Positions 47,641 to 60,526 are shown, counted from the first letter of the stretch. The stretch: DNA of 64,000 nucleotides from Brachynemurus nebulosus (GCA_035578155.1 JAPWDM010000003.1:19556916-19620915), one strand, 5' to 3'. Notes: a model not told the origin generated them from the sequence alone. Program-made: numbers and translations.

Positions 47641-48890
47641 CCCGTGCTGCTTATCAACGACTCCGTCGCCGCTTCCCGGACTCGGGTCCTCGAGTACCCT
47701 TTTGTCAGTTTACCCTTTTGTCTTTCAATTAGCATTTTCCTAGAAAGAATTAAACTACTGTTATCATGTTAATTTTTCTCTTTTTAGCTGCTGTTCAGTG
47801 GTTGGAGTACTCAGAAAATTGACACTTTTTTAAAATTATTTTTATCCAGTAGGTACTGATAAAGTAGTCAAAATAGAATTCCTGACAGTTTATTACACAT
47901 GCTTTCAAGTACTCAAATATTTTTTGTTTATTTTAATTTAATGTGCAAAATGGCTTTTTCCTTAGGAATAAGCGGTGAAGAGAAAAATGATTTCGAGGTA
48001 ATACCAAAAGGGGTGAAAACTTTTTCGCGTAATCTACATAATTAGCTTTTCATGGGAAGTACCTACTTACGATTATTAAAAAATACTGATATTTACAAAT
48101 TTTTCATTGATTTTAAGTTTTTATACTTTTTTGGAGGGTCTAGAAAAAATTACTTTTTAGAAAAATACTTTATCGGTCGTAAATAAAATGTAGGTACTTC
48201 GATAAGTAATCTATCTAATTGGGAGAATCTCTAGTCATACGAAAGATTGAAAATATCGATTTGAGTACATACTTAGTGCCTCCATTCTGCTACTCTGAGA
48301 CCACATAGCATTCTTTCTAGCCATTAATTGTACTGTGTAATTGTACTGTAACACTGTACTGTGTAATTGTACTGTAGGAATATCAAACATTTCTCAGTAC
48401 TTGGAGGCGCTTTTTTTCACTTATAATTCTTTTGGAATAACCCGCTAACACAACCTCCTATCAAAATAGATATGTTTGCCGTCATATTCATATTAGCGTT
48501 TATAAACTATAATACACCAACAAAATGAAAACATATTTATGTTGTTATGTATGTAATATTTATCGGTAGAGTGACCCAATGTTGTTACTGTACAAATACA
48601 GTATATACTTGTACATTATTAGTAACAACAGTGGCGCTCAAGCTACATAACAAACTGTAGACTGTAGAATATCTAGATTGTTGTCTGTTGGTTCGAAAAC
48701 CATAAAACGAAATAATAATACATATAGTTCGATGTTATGGCTGGAAAGGTTCGTTATTAGTGTTACAAGTTATTTATTTATATATGTAATATTATTATGG
48801 TTTAATAATATTCTTCGTTATATACAAAACACATAGGTATGGCTTATGTATGCATGTATTAGATAATATGTTGTATATAACTGTTGTACT
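47641..48890. other. AT-rich stretch with a TGTACTG microrepeat
   Basis: At 48325-48378 the word TGTGTAATTGTACTGTA is repeated. Otherwise no gene or element end. Confidence 0.45.
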
Positions 48891-49165
48891 ATATAATTTT
48901 GAAATATGCAAAATGTACAGGATGATGCAGAAAATAGTGTCGACAGAACCATGTTTGGTTCTATAGGGCGTTCTGAACCAAGATTATTAAAAATATATGC
49001 TATATTAAATTTTGTATCATGGGTATGAGATACTTTCTCGTGGTAATAAGTTATCACCACATCATATTCCATCAAAATTTGTTCAGTAGTTTTTACGTGA
49101 TGTGTGCACAAACAGACATACAGACATAGAAATGGACAGACGAAAAATTTAAAAACCTATAGTAA
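48891..49165 (+). repeat. Insect repeat tail of the 'ACAGACATACAGAC' type
   Basis: Contains CATCAAAATTTGTTCAGTAG, TTTTTACGTGATGTGTGC and AAACAGACATACAGACA. It is a diverged relative of 49571-50010. The overlapping minus-strand frame is incidental. Confidence 0.5.
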
Positions 49166-49570
49166 CATTAGTAACTGTAATGTAGTCAAAACAGACTTTT
49201 CAAAATTTTCTTTTTTGTTTCCATAACTGTCTTGTTTTGGCCGGTTTTGGTTGACGAAAGTTATACATACATGAGATACTGACAGTGTTGCTAAAGTGAT
49301 AAATGATAACTATCTGACAATACCCTTTTGCGATTATCTCGAAAACTGTAGAAAATATAAATACACTTTATTAGACACGACAGTTTATTTTTAAAGTGCT
49401 TTCAACTGACTTATTTTATTCCAGGGTGGGACCTAGTGATAGTGTTGTTCGACAGGTTGAGCACGACAAGTATTTTTTGTTTATTATATTGCACCCCTTG
49501 AATTTAAATAAAAATTTCTATGGTAACAAAATACATTAAGATAGAGTTACTATATAATTATATTGTATAC

Positions 49571-50015
49571 TAGCCGTACCCGTGACGTAGTTCACGCGAA
49601 ACGTTGATTAGTTTCTTTTTCCAATTTGTAGTTTCTTGCAACGCAATTTGCATTAAATTGTCTCCAAATTGATGATTGTGTATTTATTGTATTTTTCGAT
49701 ACACAATTAGCAACATTTTCTTTGATTTCAGATTCAGAAAAATTTCCAAACCGATATATTTATATTACATTTTGTTACTATAGTTATAAAATTATGAAAT
49801 ATGTATAAATTTACGTAATGTATGTACATGCTCAAAATGGCTTTTCCATTTTCCCGTGGGAATGAGACATTTCCCCGGAATAAAAAGTATCTTAGATGTT
49901 GACCCAGGTCATAAGTTAGCATCACACCAAATTTCATTAAAATCGCTCCAAAAGTTTTTACTTGATACGTGAACAGACAGACAGACAAAAATTTTAAAAA
50001 TCGCTGTTTTGATAT
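49571..50015 (+). repeat. Insect repeat 'AGCCGTACCCG...ACAGACAGACAGAC'
   Basis: Starts ACTAGCCGTACCCGTGACG, TAGTTCACGCGAAACG; includes CATTTTCCCGTGGGAATGAG, CATCACACCAAATTTCATTA, AAATCGCTCC, then GAACAGACAGACAGAC and a short A/T tail. This phrase order is a familiar dispersed repeat of many insects. The parent class is debated in my memory, so I leave it unnamed. Confidence 0.7.
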
Positions 50016-50039
50016 CTACATCGATAACTATTTACAGTA

Positions 50040-51130
50040 GGGGAGACAGGGGCTAGTATTAACGGGGGTAAGTATTAACAGGCCATTTTCCGCCAAACTA
50101 CGGACGAAAAAATTAAGTACGTCCGGTTGCTGTCATCAGTAGATGACCACGGACACGTTGTGACCAATCAATCTTCGGCCGGTTGCCGCGAAACAAAGTT
50201 GTGTGTAAGGCGTAGATTTTATTAGGTAAAAGAATTTTTTTAAATCGACGGTTTTTTGATTTGAAGCATGATTGTATACCTAAAAGAGACTAAATTTATT
50301 TCAAACGGTAGCATATTCCATCTGGCATTGTATTTTGTTTAAATTTTACCGCATTATCAACGTATTCTTTTTAAGAATTTAAATTTGTAAAAAATTTACC
50401 TTCGGGGCAAGTATTAACAAAATGCATGGGGTAAGTATTAACATGTTAACATTTACCTCGTTTAAATTTTATACAACAAAGACTATGTTTTTAACTTCCC
50501 TATAAGGAGGTTATTGTATTCATCCCAATTTCAAAATCCAAATTGCGTCATTTTCATGCTTCGAGGTTACGAAAATTTTTTTCGTGACATTGCCAAATAT
50601 GTTTGCATGTATGTGTGTGTACGTATGCGAGTGTTAAATTTAAATGGTTTTAATTTTTATATCTTTTCTGCAGTGAAGCAGAGGAAGAGTTTTTGCTTGA
50701 TCTGAGTTATCATATATTTCAAGAATTATAATAATGTTAAATAAGACGAAGACTAATTTTTTAATAAGTAAATATTTTTATAGAAGATATTAAACGATTG
50801 TGGTTGTCTATCGAAGACTGAAAATTTACCAATTTTTCTTTCGTTATCAAGGTCAAAGTGACGTAATTTGCTTCTTAATAAGGACTGACTAACTATTGCC
50901 TCAGAAAAAAATTAAAATAATGATTAACTTTAACTAATTAAGTAAAAATAAATCCAAAATAAGAATTTTCTATGTCAAATTAATTCCTTTCTAATAATAA
51001 ACACGTTAAATATGATAATTTGTTTTATTTTCTATAAGTACATATCTACAAAATATCATAATCATATTAAAATTCTAAGGTTAATACTTACCCCAACGTC
51101 GTTAAAACTTGCCCCAAAAGTGGGGTAACA
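50040..51130. mobile_element. GGGGAGA-type element, keyword GGGGTAAGTATTAACA
   Basis: After TA, the left end is GGGGAGACAGGGGCTAG, TATTAACGGGGGTAAGTATT. GGGGCAAGTATTAACA and GGGGTAAGTATTAACATG recur at 50403-50450, and the complement TTAATACTTACCCCAACG with ACTTGCCCC lies at 51082-51117. The expected right terminus is absent; a minisatellite repeat begins at about 51160, which may have removed it. No transposase. Confidence 0.7.
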
Positions 51131-51159
51131 CCAGTAACACCTACCAGTACAATTTTCAA

Positions 51160-51710
51160 AAAATATTCCATGTACAGAAACGGTCTCGTTACAGTTTTAT
51201 TATACGTATAGATTTTTTCTTTTGCTGTAATCTTAATACTTTTAGTATAGAATCTTACTGCTTTGAGTATCTAACTTTACTACTTTCTGCACAAAACCGC
51301 TGTAACTTTCTTTACTACTTCTGGTATAGAGCCACTATAAACTTACTGCTTTTAGTATGTCTACAATTACTGTGACCTTACTACTTTTGGTATAGAATTT
51401 TATGTTGTCTTCCTACTTTTATATAGAATCGGTGAAATCTTACTACTTCTAAAACAGAATCGCCATAACCTACTACCATTGGTATAGAATCGCTGTTACC
51501 TTACTACTTTGACTTTCGGTATAGAAATGCTGTGACCTCGCTACTTTTGACATAGAAATTTGATGTATAAAATTACTGAAGAGGTAAATAGATCATAGTT
51601 AACGGCAGGTCCCAAGTAATTTATCCTAATTTTTGGAACAGGTCTTTCTGTAAATACAGTGGCAATAGTTTAATTGATAAGGTTAATATAGTTTTCAGCT
51701 TGGTAGCAAA
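51160..51710 (-). repeat. Repeat with internal ~31-bp minisatellite, copy A
   Basis: Units of the type TACTACTTTTGGTATAGAAT, TGCTGTGACCT follow one another to about 51560. Outside them ACTGAAGAGGTAA and GGTTAATATAGTTTTCAGC match, in reverse, the flank of the 56045 copy. Confidence 0.8.
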
Positions 51711-51919
51711 ATCTTGATACGGTTTAAACAAATTATATATTTAAAGTAAATATTGAATATATATTTGTATAATTGTGATTCTGGTGAAACGCGAAACTCC
51801 ACGATAAATTTTGATTTCATTAAATAAAGCAGCATCTTCTTTTAATGATCACATTTAACTATTAGAATTTACAAAGACAATCAGCAGCGCCGGACGTTCA
51901 GAAACGCGGTCAAAGGAAC
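51711..51919. other. AT-rich, no feature
   Basis: Short AT-rich spacer before the piggyBac-like element. Confidence 0.4.
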
Positions 51920-51923
51920 TTAA

Positions 51924-52545
51924 CCCTTTGCACTCGATGGGCGCCGCCACGGCGACACAATAAATATTTATTCCACTCGTTAAGCGCCGCAGCGGCGCCA
52001 TAACCAATAGGTACGTATTTTATTATTTACAACACGCTAGGGGACCTAAGGTCCGATTTACATTAAAGCCCGATTTACATTAACGCTCCGCTCTCAGTAC
52101 GATATCACTCCGCTCCTGGTTCGGTAAAATATTCTTACATAATAAATAATGAGTGTATTCACATCATCACTCTGATATCGGTCCGATATCAGTCACGGTT
52201 CGCTCTCGCTTCAATACCGCTCCAATACCAATACCACTGAGATAATATTTTATCGGAGCAACATCAGACCCTATATCGATAGTGTGAACACGTTTTTATT
52301 CCAATTCGCTCCGTTTCTCACTCAGCCTTCTTCATTTATTTGAAAATTATTATATTAGGAAAACATGATACAACACAACGACGCGACGTCTTGCTACAAT
52401 ACACTGTGATACATACTACTAATTAACTAATAGATATATTGTATTATGATATTATGTTCTCCTAATACAATAGTGTTTGCATCGTTTTAAAACTACTGTC
52501 GAGTAGCTGAGTACCCACACTAAAAAATGGTTCGAGTACCAAGGG
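51924..52545. mobile_element. piggyBac-like element (CCCTTTGCACTCG ends, TTAA)
   Basis: TTAA (51920-51923) precedes CCCTTTGCACTCGATGG and the far end reads TTCGAGTACCAAGGG before TTAA (52546-52549). GGCGCCGCCACGGCG and GCGCCGCAGCGGCGCC near the left end are CpG-rich subterminal repeats. The interior contains the repeat at 52057-52330. No transposase. Confidence 0.85.
52057..52330. repeat. CGCTCCGCTCTC-type repeat nested in the piggyBac-like element
   Basis: TAA followed by GGTCCGATTTACATTAA, then GCCCGATTTACATTAACG, CTCCGCTCTCAGTACGATAT. Shares TTCACATCATC, CCAATACCA and TAATATTTTATCG with 38716-39000. Right boundary near CGCTCCGTTTCTCACTC. Confidence 0.6.
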
Positions 52546-52549
52546 TTAA

Positions 52550-53741
52550 AACATAATTGCTGGTAATCGGACATTTTTTAACATGCTCTTTTTTTGATTT
52601 GACTAATTTTCCAATGTTACAGCTAAAATTTATCGAGCCTACGAGCTCGTATGCATATCACTGTACTTATATAAATAAAGTCCATAAAATATATAAATAA
52701 CGAAGTCCATAAAATGGACTGTCGTCCGTACATAATGAGTTAATGACAATTATTTGAGATTGAGGATTATTCCAAATATTTGCAGTAGATGTAAACACTT
52801 AATTCGTTCCTCTCAACAACTTTGATGAAGTACTGTGAAACACGAATACAATTAGATTTCAAATTTGATTATATCCAGCTTTCTCACCATCCGTTTTCTC
52901 CAATTTTTAGCTTTAGAATCTACTGTACATACCTGTATCAAATAAAGTTTTAGATTATGTAGAATATATAATCACTGTATATATTATGTACTAAATTTTA
53001 TATAGATATTTACAAAATATAATGTAATAAAATAGAAGTGAACTTAATTTTAAGGTCAATTATGATATATTTTGAAACAAAACGTTAATTAGATTATTCA
53101 TTATTTGTTACTGCGCCAGTTCTTTTTTCCTACCGCTTCTATTAGTGCTGCTGCCGTGAATGGCATGCCGTACTCCGTTGTTGATTTATATATTGTACCA
53201 ACATAGAGCTAATGTTCCTACAACTCAGAATACATCTCATACATTCTATATATCTGATTATTGACTTTATTTTTTTCGTAGTAGGTATGCCATCATGAAA
53301 AAATCTTTTTTGTTTAGTATTCAACAATAATCTAATTATTGCATTAAAAAAATTAATATCAACTTTTTTTGATGGCTTTCGTTTATTGATGAATTGTAGC
53401 TATAATTTTTCACCATTTTCCTGAATAAAACATAAAAAATTTAAGTATGAATGAATAAGAGAAAAATGATTAAAATACAAACACAAATCCACGAAAAAAT
53501 TAATTTGTCTTATTGATGCCACAATGATAATCTTATGTATTATTTGGCACTGAAACCGAATATGAAATTCGTTTAACTGCTTACTCGCCAAGAATTTTTT
53601 CTGCGAACAAAAATACTTCTAAATATCATGATACTTGTAAATATAAGCTTCTAGAACTTCATAAAATTTCCCCATAAGAAGGGTATTATAACCACTAGAC
53701 CATATAAACACTATAGTCCACAAGTTAAGGGGGTTACATTT
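52550..53741. other. AT-rich stretch, no gene seen
   Basis: Nothing supportable. Confidence 0.5.
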
Positions 53742-54270
53742 TCTTAAAAATTTCATAATTGTATTTTAGTGATTTGAATTAGGGAGATTGATTTAATTAG
53801 TATAATTTAGGGTTGAGCTTTTAATTCTTGCTACAAAAATGATCCAATTCTTTTTTATAAATGTGACTGATCAAACAAAAGCCTTTTTTAGTGGTCTTAT
53901 ACGTGACTAATTTGGATAAAAATGAAAAGAGTAGTTTGAGAACCTATAATTCATTCCCAGTTTCACCAACAATTTGAAAAGAAAATTTTTTGTCAAAGCA
54001 GACCATATTGAAGTAGGGTGACTGATTGAATTAGTGTAATTTGAATTGAACTTTTTTTTATTTTTGCTATAAAAATGACCAAATTCTGTTTAGAAATGTG
54101 AGTAATCCAACAAAAGTCTTTGTCCAATCGTCGTATGTGCATAATAGTGCCTAATGGTATGTGCCTAATTCGTAAAAATGAAAGGAATGACCTCGAAAAC
54201 CTATAACTCGTTTCCAATTTTAAAAAAAAATTTAATAAACTTGATAATGTCATCAGATAAGCTATGACAA
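53742..54270 (+). repeat. ~236-bp repeat in two tandem copies, related to the TGACGTCA repeat
   Basis: GAATTAGGGAGATTGATTTA..GCTACAAAAATGATCCAATT at 53774 recurs as GAAGTAGGGTGACTGATTGA..GCTATAAAAATGACCAAATT at 54010, an offset of about 236. Both continue with GAAAGGAATGACCTCGAAAA-like words and the second ends AACTTGATAATGTCATCAG, a decayed TGACGTCA. Same family as 17180 and 38030. Confidence 0.65.
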
Positions 54271-54295
54271 AATTTGAATTAATCTCTGCTTAGAA

Positions 54296-54309
54296 TGGGG
54301 GGGGGGGGT
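54296..54309. repeat. Poly-G run
   Basis: An uninterrupted run of G, unusual in this AT-rich DNA; G-quadruplex-like on its own only if several molecules stack. Confidence 0.9.
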
Positions 54310-55080
54310 ATCATGACTTCCATTACCACCCCCTGTACTCGCTCTTACAAATAGAGCACTTGCGAAAGACTTTGACATGAAAAGTGCCCTAAGGTCTCTC
54401 AAAGGCGATACGACAAACATCCCGAAACTACAACAATTCTTTGAAAGTTTGACGTTTCTTTCTTAGGTGTAAACAAAAAAACTAAATCACATCCTCTTTT
54501 CACAATGTAATTTTGTTTACCCGTTTATCAAAATTGGATTAATCAAAACTTTATCATTTTAATTGCGAAAAAATTTTTAATATATTCTTCATTCAAATAA
54601 TGTAAATTAAAATAAAAATGAAAATTCGTCCAGAAAACCGGAATATATAAATTAATATGGAATATTTACTCAAGTCCTTGTATCTCGTATATTAGCAACA
54701 CCGAAGGATTAAACACGAAGGCCACAATACCCATACATACGTATCCGACGACACACATATGTATGCCCGATTTAAACACACATTTTCACGTGCCGATATA
54801 AAACGAAAGGAGAGAGCAACCGCTCCGATGCCTGCCACTTCCAAGCTTTAAATAAAATAGGAAATCAAGAATCAAATTATATATTATCTCAGTTAAAATT
54901 TTGTAAAACTAAATAAACATATTTAAACAACCTTTTTATGATGAAATCCTTGATCCCTGCCCTGCTCGGACGGACGCTTGATATGCACGATATGCCGGAT
55001 ATAAATATATTTGTCATATAATATGTTCTCACATATGAATATGTACAATGTGTTTCAAAAGTATAGATGTGAAAGAAAAA
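54310..55080. other. AT-rich stretch with one weak frame
   Basis: A 52-codon plus-strand frame, about 54695-54850, ends RADIKRKERATAPMPATSKL before a TAA. It is basic and balanced in composition but has no recognised domain or splice signals. No other feature. Confidence 0.3.
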
Positions 55081-55593
<513 letters not shown>

Positions 55594-55595
55594 CA

Positions 55596-55898
55596 TTGTT
55601 TGTACCGTCCTCGGGGCAGTCCTGATCTAGGGTATCATTTATCGACTCAGGAACGGTACCTACTCAAATGATTTTACCTTTGGCGAATTTTCGAATCTAG
55701 AAATCAGCTATTACAGCCACTGTCATGCCTTGACTGTCATTTCGGCCATAGTCCCGGGTTCAAGCCGTGTCATGACAGTGGCTGTAATAGCTGATTTTTC
55801 GATTCGAAAATTCGCTAAAAGTAAAATCATTTGAGTACCGTTCTTGAGTCGATAAATGATACTATAGATCACGACTGCCGCGAGGACGGTACAAACAA
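55596..55898. repeat. Long hairpin, ~130-bp arms, 43-base loop
   Basis: Left arm 55596-55727 and right arm 55771-55898 are inverted matches with about ten differences: TTGTTTGTACCGTCCTCG, TATCATTTATCGACTCA, TCAAATGATTTTAC, GCGAATTTTCGAATC, ATCAGCTATTACAGCCACTG. The loop holds CCATAGTCCCGGGTTCAAGC. It abuts the TA tract directly. Likely a MITE; target duplication masked by the microsatellite. Confidence 0.85.
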
Positions 55899-56044
55899 GG
55901 CACCGCACTAAGCACCACGCAACTAACTGATTTTGTAAAATTAAAAATTTCAATAAATTACGGAAACACAATTTTACAAATATGTATTAAAATGTTTATT
56001 TTAAAAATATGCAATTTATTTGCATTTTATCGAAATTTTGTTAC

Positions 56045-56440
56045 TGGTAACCTGAAAACTATATTAACCTTATCAATATTACTCTATTAGCATTGTACCT
56101 ACAAAAATATCTTTTAAAGACTGAATATACCACTTCCGACCTACCGTTAGTCAAGGCGCAGTTACCTCTTCAGTAATTTTATCCATCAAACTTCTATACT
56201 AAAAGTAGTAAGGCTACAGCAAATCTGTATCAATAGTAGTAAAATTAGAGCGATTCTATGCCAAAAGTAGTAAAATCACAGTAGTTCTGTACTAAAAGTA
56301 ATAAGGTTACAGCAGTTCTGTATCTAAAGTAGTAAGGTTACAGCGATTTTTACCAGAAGTAGTAAGGTTACAGTAGTTCTGTTCCAAAAGTAACAAGGTT
56401 CTGTATCAAAAATATAGTAAGATCACACCAGTTTTGTGAA
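56045..56440 (+). repeat. Repeat with internal 31-bp minisatellite, copy B
   Basis: Flank CTGAAAACTATATTAACCTT and TTACCTCTTCAGTAATTTTA, then about seven units of AAAGTAGTAAGGTTACAGCA, GTTCTGTACCA (31 bases each). Inverted relative to 51160-51710. Confidence 0.85.
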
Positions 56441-58337
56441 GGCCACGCAATTTGACTTTTCACCAGGCCGCGGTTTTGATCTGACCAACTTTGATCTAGA
56501 TACACTATATGTAGTGTAAATACGGGCAGTGGATTTGACTTAGAAATCTTTAAAAGAGTTTTTTATTACTTTTTAAAATAAATATGTAACTCTTTTTATT
56601 TCCCTATATGGACGCGAAAATATGATAATCAGACGCATTTGAACACATGAGGTGTCCAACGAAACTTAATATATTGGACACTAAGGAGCCCAGAAAACCA
56701 AAAATTTAGAAGGATATGTTTCGAACCTAGATCTTTTGTCTGAACATCTTTTACGTACGTAACTATGTATGTATTTTAATATCTAAGTTAATGAATATCT
56801 CCAAATTTACTGAGGCTAGAAAAATTAAGGCAGGCTCAAATGGGGCAAAGATTTAAACGTATTATGGTCAGTAGTACTACTAGAGTTATCGCCATTGTTC
56901 ACTTTTTGGAAAATCGATGAAACTTACATGAAAGATATAATAAAGGGTCCCAGTTATTTTAAGGGCAAATTTTTTCCATAGATCACGTGACTCAGAAGAA
57001 TTTAAAATATTAATGTGTAAATTATAAGTACTGATGATTTTTCAAAAATTTTAATAACAGTATCTGATAAATCTGTAAAGTTTACTATGTTTTAGCAAGT
57101 CTTCTTTTCTTGGTTTTAGTGTTTTCTTCATTTGAGTTTGGATACTGGTCCTACAACCACACTTATAACAATCTTGGTATTGGCCGCGTTAGATTATATA
57201 ATTATAGGTAGTATTAGCCTTGGACTTGAGCTTACAAAAAATACAAGACAAGAAAAAATTTGCTTATCACAAAATACCCAACATTTTGTGACTCATTGTT
57301 TTTGAAACCTACATACTCCCTCCACACACATCCTGTTGAAGTGAGGAACGGTCAAAAAGAAAGAACGGTAAATATTTTATAATACATATGTCTTTTTTAA
57401 TTATATTATTTTAATATTTAAATTTCCAAATTTGATTATCATCATGCGCTTCACATATGTAAGTATCTACCGGAATTTTGGTTAGGTATTTACCCCCGAA
57501 ATTTATAAAATTGATAATACCTTACGATGTACATAATGAACGAATTTTTAATGAGACGCCTACGTCTGTTTACATAATATATTATTAATTAATATATAAA
57601 CACAAATAAGAATTAAGTTGATATATTATTTCCAACGAAGCAATTTGAAACCATTAGTGACTATCGTAATGCAATACAGTTTTCAGAGTTACAGGTTCAA
57701 GGTCTCATAAGGTACAAATGCAATACCAAGTCAAAGACTTTAGTAATATATACTATGGCGGTATAGGTATAATCATGACCATATTTCCGGTCTCATAATG
57801 TTGAATCTTCACCTTGATTTTGTTATAACATACGACAATCTTTAAATTAAGAATTTTTCAAAAATTTTAGTAATTTATTGATAAATAAATACATATACTC
57901 GTAAGCACAGTTTAAATAATAGTTTGTTTCACAAACAGTTACGAAACGAGATGACGTAAGAGTGTCACTTGGAATTTCAAAAAATTCCAAAGGGTTATCC
58001 ATGTTATATACCTAATTAATGCATAACATTATGCATAATAATAATACAGTGAAAATATCATCACTAAAGTAAATTTATTTTAGAAAAATAAATTTGCAGG
58101 TCAAATTATTTTGTGAAAATTTACAGTTGATAATTATGTAAATTTTTTAATTTTGTCTAAGTTTCACTGACTTTTTTAAAATTTTTAACGACGATGGCAG
58201 TGAAATTTTAACTGTTATTAAATTTTTTTTATTTAAAGCTTGTCATCAGTTATTTTTGATATTTCCTTGTAATTTTAGTGTGTTGTGTGATCTGTAAGCT
58301 ATTTCTGATATTTATTTAATTATTATGGTGGCTGAAA
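56441..58337. other. AT-rich stretch, no gene seen
   Basis: Nothing supportable apart from a mild resemblance between 56900-57010 and 58860-59010 (AAAATTCGATGAAA, CACGTGA), perhaps an old repeat. Confidence 0.4.
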
Positions 58338-58431
58338 ATGTCTGGTGATAATTCTTGTGCTGCTAAATTTTGTTTAAATCATTCAAAACAAAATTTCAAT
58401 TTATGTTTTTTCTGAGTGCTGTTTGAAATTT
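58338..58431 (+). pseudogene. THAP-domain-like first exon with a stop codon
   Basis: From the ATG at 58338 the frame reads MSGDNSCAAKFCLNHSKQ, NFNLCFF, then TGA (58413-58415), then VLFEI and a strong donor (GTAAGT at 58432). A THAP zinc finger begins with Met, a C-x2-4-C pair (CAAKFC), an Asn/Ser/Lys-rich stretch and then an 'FFRFP' phrase. Here the TGA falls right after FF, where the family has an Arg codon; CGA to TGA is a single C-to-T change. The partner C-x2-H residues would lie in the next exon, which I could not find. THAP domains occur in P-element transposases and in many insect nuclear proteins. Confidence 0.5.
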
Positions 58432-58437
58432 GTAAGT

Positions 58438-59596
58438 ATTATTATAATTTGATTGCTTATGTAAAAATACGTTAAATAATAAATAATTATTAATATTTTA
58501 TAATAATTCAGTTAATACAAACTGAATTTTATAAAAATTCAGTTAATATTTTCGATTTCGACAGTGGTTGGTGCTAATAGGTCGTGACGATAAATACTGT
58601 CATCAATTTCGCGTTTGCTCAATTCATTTTGAAGAAAGTTGCTTTTAGTTGTTCATATAATTTAACATGACCATATCAACCCTCAATCTCACATGTACAA
58701 ACACATACAATCACATAAGTAAAAAAGGACATACATAATTGTTTGTACTTATATCAAAAAAGGATAGAAAGTGCGTTTCGCTACTGCCTATGGTAATTAT
58801 CTTTTATTTATACTGTGATATAGGTGTTGTGATATTTAAAAAATTTTCATAATCATGTTTGATTTTAAGAAAAATTGTCGATTTTCTCCGGACCTTGTTT
58901 ATAAAATTCGATGAAATTTAGAAGTGTAACAAAAGTTCCCAATTATTTGTGGGACAACGCCGCAAAATCTTTTTCATAAGTCACGTGATTTTTTTAAAGG
59001 TTAGTTTTGTATTTACGTAGAAGTCGTAGCATACTTTCAATCGGCAACCGATTTTACCCAAGACCGCATCACAGTGGATTGGGGTGGCATGAAAATTGTA
59101 TAAAATATATAAATTGTCAAATTTCAATTTGCAGCAACTTTGTTTCTGATATCTTTTCTTAAAAATTTACCCTCAAATCGCAAAATAAATTTTGATTCTT
59201 TGTGCCCTTTGAACGAAATGGTCTTTTTCATTGATTTTTCTTTGCTATTATTTACAGAAGCTTGTGTATCAAATCCGTTTTCAATTACTGACCCCATCTC
59301 CTCTTAGTCAATAGATTTTAAAAAATAAAAACGTGGTGGGAAAATCTTACGACTACGTTATCAGCTTTTTCATATTACAAACTTAACAGTAAATAATAAT
59401 GTTATAGTCATTCTTTTCTGGTATAAAGACTCGCTTAGCTAGAATCTTCAGAAAATTTTATGGAATTGTAATTATTCTGAAAGAATATTTCAAAATTGTT
59501 ATAAATTTGGGTAACAATGCACAAAAATGATCAAAATATAGTATTACATTTGGCATATACGGAATTATAAAAGTCATTTAGAATAAAAAAAATAAA
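58438..59596. other. AT-rich stretch, no gene seen
   Basis: No further exon of the THAP-like gene could be supported here. Confidence 0.4.
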
Positions 59597-59847
59597 TAAA
59601 ATTACATTTCGGCTTTGGTCAAATCTTTTACCTCTTTTTCGGTGGAGGTGCTACTTGCGGTCGAAAGTGATGGAAGTCGAAGGCCAACACTACATAAAGT
59701 CTGGACATTGGTGTTACGAGATTATATACATTCGTATTGGCTTAGATCTTGCAAAAATTCAAGACCGAAAAAAATATCCAAAACAAAAGACAAATTGCTT
59801 TGTTCCAAGTAACCTCTCCCTCTTTACCTGTGTAGGCGACTCTGAAT
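59597..59847 (+). CDS. Unidentified exon-like frame with a splice donor
   Basis: An open frame of about 83 codons on the plus strand reads FRWRCYLRSKVMEVEGQHY, IKSGHWCYEIIYIRIGLDLA, KIQDRKKYPKQKTNCF and VPSNLSLFTCVGDSE, stopping at a GTAAGT donor (59848-59853) in phase 1. Its amino-acid make-up (several Trp, Cys, Gly, His, charged residues) is unlike the AT-driven noise. I see no good acceptor; the frame is open upstream to about 59597. Four cysteines may bind metal, but the spacing does not match a zinc finger that I know. It may belong to a gene extending to the right or be a transposon remnant. It lies 1.2 kb downstream of the THAP-like exon on the same strand. Confidence 0.45.
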
Positions 59848-59853
59848 GTAAGT

Positions 59854-60526
59854 ATACTTTAAACAAAATTTCGACACCCACTTAACCTTAAACTAATGAT
59901 TGTATTGTGGTGTAAAATCCTACATAATTCATCACCACCAACTAAAGTTTAACTTAGCAATTTTCTTTAACAGAAGTATTAAACAATTGAAACTTACATT
60001 ACAATGCAAAAAAGATGAATTTTATTGTCAAAAAAGTTGAAGAGTATTGAAATTCGTCGTTTAAATTTTTATAAAAAATGAAATAATGCGGAAACAAATA
60101 AATAATAAGAAATTTCTTTCAGGATTGTCGAGGTAAGAGGCGGGTTATAGGTAATGTTTTTTATCTTCTACTCCACCTTCGGTATTTGAAAAGATGCAGG
60201 GGGTTATTTATCATATTCATTCATATTTATAGAAAGCGCCTCTTCCTGTTCCTGTATACAACTTTAACTTTTCTTGTTAACTTTTTGAATTAGGGAAACT
60301 TTTTTTTGTAGAAAAAAAACTTTTTATTTAAATTATTTATAAACATTATAGAAGTAACAAAAAAAGAGGAATATTTCCTTATTATTATTTAAATTAGAAA
60401 TGATTAACAATGATGTACATTGAATAAAGAAAATATCTTAAGTGAATATGAACAATGGAAAAGTTTTTCCTTTATGAAAATTTATTTTTCCAATATGATC
60501 GAGTTCTCATTTCCTCGATGTTTACC
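59854..60526. other. AT-rich stretch, no gene seen
   Basis: Nothing supportable. Confidence 0.45.
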
